A DNA stretch of 64,000 nt. Source: Luteimicrobium sp049844995 (GTDB taxonomy: Bacteria; Actinomycetota; Actinomycetes; Actinomycetales; Cellulomonadaceae). Below, piece after piece: positions 8,268-16,700 of this stretch (within the stretch, counting starts at the first letter, position 1; every line of letters begins with the position of its first letter). The translations under genes were made by a program, and so were the position numbers. The notes beneath the pieces are model-generated. The model saw only the letters and a program-made list of their open reading frames with translations. It was not told the DNA's origin and did not search any database. The stretch lies in the NCBI RefSeq assembly GCF_049844995.1, contig NZ_JBNCMC010000003.1, forward strand, positions 496,001 through 560,000. Reading direction: 5' to 3'.

Positions 8268-9548
8268 ATGACCACGCTCGACGCCCTCGACCGCGCGGCG
8301 CTCACGGAGCTCCACGACCGCCTGACCGCGCAGTACGCCGAGCTGCAGGCCCGTGGGCTGAGGCTCGACCTCACGCGGGGCAAGCCGTCGGCCGAGCAGC
8401 TCGACCTCTCCAACGCGCTGCTCGCGCTGCCGGGTGCGGACGAGTTCCGCGCCGCTGACGGCACGGACTGCCGCAACTACGGCGGGCTCGCGGGCCTGCC
8501 CGAGCTGCGGGCCGTCTGGTCGGAGCTGCTCGGCGTCCCGGCGTCGCAGCTCGTCGCCGGCGGGGCGTCGAGCCTCACGATGATGCGCGACGTCCTGACC
8601 TTCGCGCTGCTCCACGGCCGCGACGCCTCGCCGCGGCCGTGGGGACGCGAGGACCTCGTCCGGTTCGTGTGCCCGGTCCCCGGCTACGACCGGCACTTCG
8701 CGATGCTCGAGGCGCTCGGCATCGAGATGATCACCGTCGACATGACGGAGACCGGTCCCGACGTCGACGCGATCGAGCGGCTCGTCGCCACGGACCCGAG
8801 CATCAAGGGCATGTGGCTCGTGCCCACGTACGCCAACCCGAGCGGCGACACGACGACGCTCGAGGTCGCGGCCCGGCTCGCGGCGATGCCGGCGGCGGCC
8901 CCCGACTTCACGGTCATGTGGGACAACGCGTACGCGGTGCACCATCTGACCGAGGACGAGGCCAAGGCGGTCGACGTCCTGGGCCTGGCGGCCGGCAGCG
9001 GCCACCCGGACCGGTTCGTCGTCTTCGCTTCGTCCTCGAAGGTCACGTTCGCCGGCGCCGGGGTGGCGTTCCTCGCGGGGTCGCCCGCGACCGTCGCCTG
9101 GTACCTGAAGCACCTCGCCTACGGGTCGATCGGGCCGGACAAGCTCAACCAGCTCCGCCACGTCCGGTTCCTCGAGGACGCGGAGGGTGTGCGGGCGCTC
9201 ATGCGCCGGCACCGGGAGATCCTCGCGCCGAAGTTCGGGGCGGTGCAGGAGATCCTCGAGGCGCGCCTCGGGGGGCACGGCGTCGCGACCTGGAGCAGGC
9301 CGCTGGGCGGCTACTTCGTGGACCTCGACGTGGTCGACGGGACGGCGCGCCGCGTCGTCGGGCTCGCCAAGGACGCCGGGATCGCCCTGACGCCGGCCGG
9401 CTCCGCGTACCCGTACGGCGAGGACCCGCGCGACCGCAACATCCGCCTGGCGCCGACGTTCCCGTCCATGGGAGAGCTGCGCGAGGCGATGGACGGCGTC
9501 GCGACGTGCGTGCTGCTGGCCGCAGCCGAGGCGCAGCTCGGCCGCTGA
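8268..9548 (+). CDS. Aspartate aminotransferase, type Ic (MocR-unrelated actinobacterial AspB family)
   Basis: A 426-aa fold-type I PLP aminotransferase. LDLTRGKPSAEQLDLS near the N-terminus, YGGLAGLPELR, PTYANPSGDT, VMWDNAYAVHHL and the PLP lysine in FASSSKVTFAGAG (K258) match the family of Pfam Asp_aminotransf (PF12897), whose mycobacterial member Rv3722c is the main aspartate aminotransferase. It therefore probably interconverts aspartate/oxaloacetate and glutamate/2-oxoglutarate. The start is the ATG at 8268; a CAGGAT box ends 6 bases before it and there is little Shine-Dalgarno sequence. It may be co-transcribed with glyA-folD, 49 bases upstream. Confidence 0.9.
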   Translation: MTTLDALDRAALTELHDRLTAQYAELQARGLRLDLTRGKPSAEQLDLSNALLALPGADEFRAADGTDCRNYGGLAGLPELRAVWSELLGVPASQLVAGGASSLTMMRDVLTFALLHGRDASPRPWGREDLVRFVCPVPGYDRHFAMLEALGIEMITVDMTETGPDVDAIERLVATDPSIKGMWLVPTYANPSGDTTTLEVAARLAAMPAAAPDFTVMWDNAYAVHHLTEDEAKAVDVLGLAAGSGHPDRFVVFASSSKVTFAGAGVAFLAGSPATVAWYLKHLAYGSIGPDKLNQLRHVRFLEDAEGVRALMRRHREILAPKFGAVQEILEARLGGHGVATWSRPLGGYFVDLDVVDGTARRVVGLAKDAGIALTPAGSAYPYGEDPRDRNIRLAPTFPSMGELREAMDGVATCVLLAAAEAQLGR

Positions 9549-9566
9549 CGCCTGCCACACGGCCGC

Positions 9567-9606
9567 CGACGGCGACGCTCCGGGACCGCTCCGGGCGTCG
9601 CCGTCG
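9567..9606 (+). terminator. Terminator after the aminotransferase gene
   Basis: CGACGGCGACGC (9567-9578) pairs perfectly with GCGTCGCCGTCG (9595-9606), and a CTCCGGG repeat in the loop may extend the stem. No T tract. Confidence 0.7.
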
Positions 9607-9639
9607 ACGTTCTCGCGCAAGCCGGGCGGCGTGCCCTCT

Positions 9640-9653
9640 TGACAGCGTTGTCG
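9640..9653 (+). promoter_or_regulatory. LacI-type operator O1 of first GH92 gene
   Basis: TGACAGCGTTGTCG, an imperfect palindrome with central CG as in LacI-family operators. It overlaps a TTGACA hexamer (9639-9644), a possible -35 box. It matches sites at 9660, 13712 and 19726. Confidence 0.75.
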
Positions 9654-9659
9654 CCAGTC

Positions 9660-9673
9660 GGACAGCGTTGTCA
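9660..9673 (+). promoter_or_regulatory. LacI-type operator O2 of first GH92 gene
   Basis: GGACAGCGTTGTCA, centred 20 bases after the first operator (about two helical turns), so two repressor dimers could bind side by side upstream of the coding region. Confidence 0.72.
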
Positions 9674-9719
9674 GCGCGCGGCCGCACCGGCGCGGCCGCG
9701 GCTACCCAGAGAGGACACC

Positions 9720-12700
9720 ATGAGGCGTACCTTCGGCATCGTCGCCCCGGTCGCGGCGCTCGTCCTGGCAGGAGGTGGTGCGCTCGTCGGCGCCCCCACC
9801 GCCCAGGCCGCGGCGGGCTCACCCGTCGCGGACCCCGCGTCCTACGTCAACCCGTTCATCGGCACCCAGGACGAGGGCAACACCTATCCCGGCGCGACCG
9901 TCCCGTTCGGGATGGTCCAGCTCTCGCCCGACACGGGCCACAACACCGGCTACGACTACACGCAGAACAGCATCCGCGGCTTCTCGCAGGTGCACCTGTC
10001 CGGCGTCGGCTGCGGGCTCGGCGGCTTCGTCCCGATCCTGCCCACGACGGGCGACGTCACGAAGACCGACGACGCCGCGTACGCGCTCGGCTTCAGCCAC
10101 GACGACGAGGCCGCGTCGCCCGGGTCGTACGAGGTCGGCCTCGCGGCCCCCGGCGGGACCGTGAAGGCGGAGCTCACGGCGACCGCGCACACCGGCGTGC
10201 AGCGGTACACGTTCCCGTCCACCACCAAGGCCGACGTCCTGGTCGACGCGGGGCAGGCGCTGTCGGGCGTGTCGAGCTCGAGCGTGAAGATCACAGGCGA
10301 CCGCACGGTCGAGACCGCCACCACGGTGCACGGGTTCTGCCAGGACACCAAGCCGTTCACGGTCTACACGCGCACGACGTTCTCCCGGCCGTTCACGGCG
10401 TCGGGCACGTGGACGGGCGACACGGTGACGGCCGGGTCGGTCTCGGCGAGCTCGACCCAGCGCACGGGGGCCTACCTGCAGTTCGACACGACAGGCAGCG
10501 GCGGTGACGCGCGCGTGGTCGAGGCGCAGACCTCGCTGAGCTACGTCGACGCCGACGGCGCGGCCGCCAACCTGGCCGCGGAGGCGTCGGGCTTCGACAC
10601 GGCGAAGGCCGCCGCCACGAAGGCGTGGGACGACCGCCTCGGCCAGGTGGCCGTGACGTCGTCGGACACCTCGGACGCGGGCAAGACGCGGCTGAAGACC
10701 TTCTACTCGGCGCTCTACCGCACGTTCCTCGCCCCGAACACGGGCACCGACGTCGACCAGCGCTACCGCGGGTGGGACGGCGACGTCCACACGGCCGACG
10801 GCTTCACGTACTACCAGGACTTCTCGCTGTGGGACACCTACCGCACCCAGCAGCAGCTCCTCTCGCTCCTCGCTCCGGAGCAGTCCGCCGACATGGCGTA
10901 CTCCGTCGTGCTCGAGGGGGAGCAGGGCGGCTGGGCGCCGCGCTGGAGCTACGGGCCGGTCGAGACGAACATCATGACCGGCGACCCGGTCACCCCCTTC
11001 CTCGTCGACGCCTGGAGCCAGGGCCTGCTGAAGGGCCACGAGGAGGAGGCGTACGCCGTCCTGAAGCAGAACGCCGACGGCGTGCCCCCGGCCTCGTCGC
11101 CCTCCAACGGGCGCGCGGGGAACGCGACCTACCTCGCCGACGGCTATGTCCCCTACGAGCCCAGCGCCACCGGCAAGCCCGGCGACTACGACCTGCAGCA
11201 CGGCGGGTCGGCGACGCTCGAGTACGCGCTGGCCGACGCGTCGCTGTCGGCCATGGCGCAGGGCCTCGGCCACGCCGACGACGCCGCCCGCTACGCGGAC
11301 CGCGCGCAGAGCTTCCGGTCGATCTGGGACTCCACGACCAAGTCGTTCCGGGCCCGCGGAGCCGATGGGCTCTTCGTCGCCGAGACGGACCCGGCGAGCG
11401 CGCCCGGGTTCCACGAGGGGACGGCCGTCCAGTACCAGTGGCTCGTGCCGCAGGACATGCCGGCGCTCGTCGACCTCATGGGCGGCAAGGACGCGGCCGA
11501 GCAGCGGCTCGACGCGTTCTTCGCCTACGACAAGGTCCTCGCCGACCCCGCCGACACCGCCAAGAACGTCTGGGTGAGCGGGTCGTACGACTACTACAAC
11601 CAGGACAAGTACAACCCGAACAACGAGCCGGACCTCGCGTCGCCGTACAGCTACCTGTGGACCGGTCAGCCGTGGAAGACCACCGACGTCGTGCGCGCCG
11701 CGCTCACGCTCTTCACGGACGGGCCGACCGGCGTGACCGGCAACGACGACCTCGGCGAGATGTCGGCCTGGGACGTCGCGTCGTCGCTGGGGATCTACCC
11801 GATCCAGCCCGGCGCCGACCTCTGGGGCCTGTCGACGCCGGCGTTCGACCGTGTGGACATCGCGCTCGACCGCGCCTACTACCCGGCGGGGAACCTCACC
11901 ATCACGGCCGACGGCGTCTCCGACTCGTCGCACTACGTGCAGTCGCTGACCTCCGACGGCGGAGACGTGGACCGCGCCTATCTCACCGGCCCGCAGCTCA
12001 CGTCGGCCGGGACGCTCGCGTACACCGTCGGCTCGAAGCCCTCCGCGTGGGCCACCGGCGCGGACGCCGCGCCCGGCGCGCTGGTGTCGGGCGCGTCCAT
12101 CCCGGACCGGCTCACGGCCGGCGTGTCGGTGCCTGCCGTCTACGGCACGCCGGGCGGGGACGTCACCCTCCCGGTCGCCGTGCTCGCGCAGGGCTCGGGC
12201 ACGCGGCACGGCACGGTGTCGGCCACGTCGAAGGACCGCAGCCTGCGGTCCGCCGGCGCCGAGCCGTGGTCCGTGACCGCCGACGGCGGCGCGGCCCAGA
12301 CCTCCGTCGACGTCACCGTCCACCTGGCCCCCGACACCGCGTTCGGCAACCACGAGGTGAAGGTCGCCGTCCGCGACGCCGACGGCACGGTCATCCGCGA
12401 CACCGTCCAGGTGGTCGTGGCCGGGGACTCCTGGCTGCAGGGCGCCTTCAACAACGCGGGCATCGCCGACCGGGGCAAGGCCGGCTCGGGCGACTTCGAC
12501 GGCCTCGGCTGGGCGTACCTGCGCGACGAGATGGCGGGCGCCGGGCTCTGGGCGGGCGGCGAGCACACCGTGCCCGGCACCGACCTGACCTACGTGCTGG
12601 GCGGCGCCACGACGGGACCGGACAACGTGGTCGGCTCGGCCGACCCGGCGACGACGGACGTGTCCGCCGCGCTGGGCAAGGCGCACCAGATCGCGTTCGT

Positions 12701-13550
12701 CGGCGCCGGGGCCAGCGGCAACCAGACCGGCGACGTGACCCTCGGCTTCGCAGACGGGTCCACGCAGAAGGTCGCCGTCACGCTGACCGACTGGTGCTCC
12801 GGGAGCCCCGCGCAGGGCAACGTCCTCGTCGGGCGCACGGCGCACCGCTCGTCGGGCGGCGGGACCGGGACGGACTCGGTCGCGTGCGGGCTGTTCGCGA
12901 CGGATGCCGTGGCGCTGCCGGCCGGCAAGCACCTCGCGTCCCTCACGTGGTCCACGAACACCAAGCTCCACGTGTTCGCCGTCGCGTCCGACGCCAGGCC
13001 CGCGGCCGTCACGGCCCGGAAGCCCGTCAAGGTGACCGGCGACGCCCGGCCGGGCTCGACGGTCCACGCCGTCGCGCCGACCTGGAACGCCGCGGGCACC
13101 GCCACCACCTACCGGTGGAGCGTCGACGGGACGACCGTCGCGGGCGCGAGCGGCGCGGACTACACCGTCCGGGCCTCGGACGTCGGCAAGGCGCTCGCCG
13201 TGACGGCCGTCGGCCGCGCGGACGGGTACCTCAGCGGGTCCGTGACCTCGGCACCGGTCCGGGTCCGCCCGGCCGTCATCACCGCGAAGGACCCGGTGTG
13301 GATCTCGGGTGACGTCGTCGTCGGGGGGAAGCTGACGATCCACCCGGGGACCTACGACGTCGCGGACCCGTCGTTCGCGTACTCGTGGTTCGCCGACGGA
13401 CACCGGATCGCCGGTGCCGACCAGGGCACGTTCGTGCTCGGTCGGGCCCAGGCGGGCAAGCGGATCACGGCGGAGGTCGTCGTGAGCGCGCCGGGGCACG
13501 CGGACCTTCGCGTGACGACGGGCCGCACGGTCCCCGTCGCGAAGCGGTAG
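9720..13550 (+). CDS. Secreted GH92 alpha-mannosidase with C-terminal accessory domains
   Basis: 1276 aa; ATG at 9720 with GAGAGGA upstream. Sec signal peptide 1-32 ending at AQA. The GH92 fold (about 41-777) starts with SYVNPFIGTQDEGNTYPGA and contains the catalytic acid Glu566 in FHEGTAVQYQW and the base-region N675-D676-D677 in GNDDLGEMSAW, both intact, so a calcium-dependent inverting exo-alpha-mannosidase is expected. After it come a NEW3-like beta domain (about 798-901), a beta domain of about 190 residues also found in the third GH92 here (904-1091), and two Ig-like repeats (1094-1276). No anchor motif, so probably released. It should trim alpha-mannose from fungal mannan or high-mannose N-glycans; linkage unknown. 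Confidence 0.93.
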   Translation: MRRTFGIVAPVAALVLAGGGALVGAPTAQAAAGSPVADPASYVNPFIGTQDEGNTYPGATVPFGMVQLSPDTGHNTGYDYTQNSIRGFSQVHLSGVGCGLGGFVPILPTTGDVTKTDDAAYALGFSHDDEAASPGSYEVGLAAPGGTVKAELTATAHTGVQRYTFPSTTKADVLVDAGQALSGVSSSSVKITGDRTVETATTVHGFCQDTKPFTVYTRTTFSRPFTASGTWTGDTVTAGSVSASSTQRTGAYLQFDTTGSGGDARVVEAQTSLSYVDADGAAANLAAEASGFDTAKAAATKAWDDRLGQVAVTSSDTSDAGKTRLKTFYSALYRTFLAPNTGTDVDQRYRGWDGDVHTADGFTYYQDFSLWDTYRTQQQLLSLLAPEQSADMAYSVVLEGEQGGWAPRWSYGPVETNIMTGDPVTPFLVDAWSQGLLKGHEEEAYAVLKQNADGVPPASSPSNGRAGNATYLADGYVPYEPSATGKPGDYDLQHGGSATLEYALADASLSAMAQGLGHADDAARYADRAQSFRSIWDSTTKSFRARGADGLFVAETDPASAPGFHEGTAVQYQWLVPQDMPALVDLMGGKDAAEQRLDAFFAYDKVLADPADTAKNVWVSGSYDYYNQDKYNPNNEPDLASPYSYLWTGQPWKTTDVVRAALTLFTDGPTGVTGNDDLGEMSAWDVASSLGIYPIQPGADLWGLSTPAFDRVDIALDRAYYPAGNLTITADGVSDSSHYVQSLTSDGGDVDRAYLTGPQLTSAGTLAYTVGSKPSAWATGADAAPGALVSGASIPDRLTAGVSVPAVYGTPGGDVTLPVAVLAQGSGTRHGTVSATSKDRSLRSAGAEPWSVTADGGAAQTSVDVTVHLAPDTAFGNHEVKVAVRDADGTVIRDTVQVVVAGDSWLQGAFNNAGIADRGKAGSGDFDGLGWAYLRDEMAGAGLWAGGEHTVPGTDLTYVLGGATTGPDNVVGSADPATTDVSAALGKAHQIAFVGAGASGNQTGDVTLGFADGSTQKVAVTLTDWCSGSPAQGNVLVGRTAHRSSGGGTGTDSVACGLFATDAVALPAGKHLASLTWSTNTKLHVFAVASDARPAAVTARKPVKVTGDARPGSTVHAVAPTWNAAGTATTYRWSVDGTTVAGASGADYTVRASDVGKALAVTAVGRADGYLSGSVTSAPVRVRPAVITAKDPVWISGDVVVGGKLTIHPGTYDVADPSFAYSWFADGHRIAGADQGTFVLGRAQAGKRITAEVVVSAPGHADLRVTTGRTVPVAKR

Positions 13551-13558
13551 CGGCCGGG

Positions 13559-13601
13559 CCGCGGGACGGCGGGCCTCCTGACGGGGGCCCGCCGCCCGCG
13601 G
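13559..13601 (+). terminator. Strong terminator after first GH92 gene
   Basis: CCGCGGG-A-CGGCGGGCC (13559-13575) pairs with GGCCCGCCG-CCCGCGG (13586-13601), a 16-bp stem with one bulged A, 8 bases after the stop codon. Confidence 0.85.
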
Positions 13602-13673
13602 CCTCCGCCGGCGGGTCACAGCGAATTCACCTGAGCGTCCCGCCTGCGTCGCCCGGGGTGCTCGCGACGCTGA

Positions 13674-13703
13674 TTGACTCGCCGCCGTGAAGATGCGTAC
13701 AGT
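13674..13703 (+). promoter_or_regulatory. Promoter of second GH92 gene
   Basis: TTGACT (13674-13679), an 18-base spacer and TACAGT (13698-13703). A start 7-8 bases later falls on the ATG at 13711, so the mRNA is probably leaderless. Confidence 0.7.
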
Positions 13704-13710
13704 CCCGCCC

Positions 13711-16700
13711 ATGACAGCGTTGTCGCACACGCGCGCAGCCCAGCAGCCCCGCCGGTCGATCCGCACCCCTCGCTCCCGGAGCGCGGCCCTTCCCGCGGCG
13801 CTCGCGCTGGTGGCGTCCGCCGTCGTCGTACCGCTGGCCGGGCCGGCGGGCGCCGCGCAGGCCACCACGGGACCGACGGACTACACGCAGTACGTCAACC
13901 CGTTCATCGGCACGCAGGGCGACCACGGGCAGGACGGCCCCGGCGCCTTCGCGCCGTACGGCCTCGCCACGGTGACGCCGACGACGACGAACGGCAACCA
14001 CGTCGGCTACGAGTACACGTCGGACACGCTCCTCGGCTTCACGAACGTCGCGCTCGACGGCGTCGGCGGGGGCGGGGGAGCGGGCGACGTCCTCGTCGTG
14101 CCGACGTACCAGAGCTACACGTCCCGGCCGTCGACGAGCAGCTACCAGAAGTCCGTCCGCACGAACGACGGGACCAAGGACGAGACGGCGACCGCGGGGT
14201 ACTACCAGGTCGGGCTCGACGAGGGCGGCAAGGACATCGACGCGCAGGTCACCGCCGCGACGCGGACCGGCGTCCAGGACTACACGTTCGACTCCGCGGG
14301 GCACGCCTCGCTCGTCGTCGACCTGCAGCACACGGGCAACGGCCGCAAGGCGACCGACCTGAAGGTCGGCCGGAGCGCGGACGGCAACACGACGCTCTCG
14401 GGGTCGTTCACCGGCTACTTCTACAACTCGGCGTACAAGCTGTACTACTACGCGGAGACGACGGTCCCGACGTCCTCGGTCCAGACGTGGGGCTCTGCCG
14501 GGCTGAGCGACACGAAGACGACGCAGGACGGCACGGACATCGGCGCCGTGCTGGGCTTCGAGGCGACCGCAGGGGAGCACGTCGGCCTGCGCGTCACGCT
14601 CTCGCCCGTGAGCGCCCAGCAGGCGCAGCGCGACGCCGCGGTCGAGGTCGGCGGGAAGACGTTCGACCAGGTCCGGAGCGCGACGAAGGCGGAGTGGAAC
14701 GACCGCCTGGGCAAGGTCGAAGTGGACGCGAGCACCGCGAACGACCCGACGGGCGACCTGAGGAAGCAGTTCTACACGCACCTGTACCGCCTGGCGGACA
14801 GCCCGATGAACGCCACGTCGACCGACGGGACGTACCGCGGCGCGGACGGCGTCGTCTACCGCGCCGACGGCTACACCCACTACGACTCGTGGTCGCTGTG
14901 GGACGACTTCCACAAGTACGCCGCCGTCGCCTCGGTCTTCCCCGACGTCTACCGCGACGTCGTCCAGTCGCTCGTCGACCTCTACGCCGAGGTCGGGAGC
15001 AGCGGCAAGGGCTCCGTGGGCGGCCTCCTGCAGTCCGTGCCGACGGTGCGCTGGGAGCGCGCGCCCGTCGTCGTGGCGGACGCGATCTCCAAGGGCGTCG
15101 ACCTCCAGGGCCTCGCGCAGGCGTACCCCGCGCTCGTCGCCCAGGTCGGCGGTCCTGCCAGCCTGACGAACCTCGACTCGCGCGCCGGCGGCCTGCTCGG
15201 CTACTCGTACGACGCCGCCGGCCTGGCCGTGATCGCGGACGCGATCGGCAAGACGTCCGACGCCGAGCGCTACCGCGACGAGGCGGCGCGCTGGGCCGAG
15301 GACTACGACGCCGACGCCCTGACGACCGACGCCCGCGCGAAGGCGGCGACCGGCTCCGCGGCCGGCGTCGACCAGGTGGGTCTGCTCATGCCGCGGTCGT
15401 CGAACAGCGACACCGCGCCCTTCACGTACACCGACCCCGAGCAGTGGCAGGCCGCGGGCCTCTACCAGGGCACGCTCTGGCAGTACGCCTGGTACGACGC
15501 CCAGGACCTCGGCGGCATGGTCGACCTGATGGGCGGCAAGGAGCAGGCCGCGAAGGCGGTCAACTACTTCTTCGGTACCTACACCGACGACTGCTCGCGC
15601 AACCTGCACCTGTACGCGAACGAGATCTCGGTGCACGCGCCGTTCCTGTTCAACTACGTCGGCGAGCCCGCGCAGACGCAGGACCTCACCTACCGCACCG
15701 TCACCGAGCCGGTGTGCACGAGCTACACCGCCGACGGCTCCTCGACCACGGCGTCGAAGAAGCGGGTCTACCAGAACACGCCCGACGGCATGCTCGAGAC
15801 CATGGACAACGACGCCGGCACGATGTCTGGCTACTTCGTGTCCAGCGCGCTCGGCCTGTACCCCGTGACGGCGGGCGGCGACAGCTTCCAGATCACCTCG
15901 CCGATCTTCGACCGCACGACGATCCACTACCCGGGCGGCAAGGACCTCGTGATCGAGGCCCCCGGCGTCAGCCCGACGAGCCACTACATCCAGAGCGCGA
16001 CGCTGGACGGCCAGCCGCTGAACCGCACGTGGCTCACCGCCGCGGAGATGAACGCGGGCGGTGTCCTGCACTTCACGATGGGGTCGAAGCCCTCGTCCTG
16101 GGGCGCCAACGGCGTCTCCGAGGACTCGGCCGACGACCACGTCAGCAGCGCCCTCTACCACCCGGCCGACGCCGTCTCCACGTCGTCGCGGGTCTTCGAG
16201 GAGTCGACCAGGAACGACGGCTCGATCGGTAACGCGGTCACCGTCTCCGTGACCGGCGCGACCTTCGCGGGCAACGTCGGGTCCGACCTCACCTCGAAGG
16301 TCGACGCGACCGGCGTGCCGAAGGGCCTGCGGCTCAGGGCGACGAAGACGGGCGCGAGCACGCTCGACCTCACCCTCACGGGCCGGGCAGCGAAGCACCT
16401 GGTCGACGACTCGACCGACGGCCTCGCCGTCACCCTCGCCGCGGCCGCCTTCGCGGGGACGGCGCCCAGCGCCGCCGAGCGTGCGCTCACGCTCAAGGTC
16501 CGCTTCGCCGGGTACACGCTCAGGCCGAGCACCACCAGCCTGACCGCAGACGCCAAGGGCCGCGTGCGCACCACGGTCGACCTCACGCTCGGCGGCGGCG
16601 CGACGTTCGCGGGCAAGAACCGTCCCGCGCTCTCGAAGGGCGCTGTCACGTTCCCCGGGCTCGCCCCGGGCGTCACCGCCCAGGTCGCGCGGACCGACGC

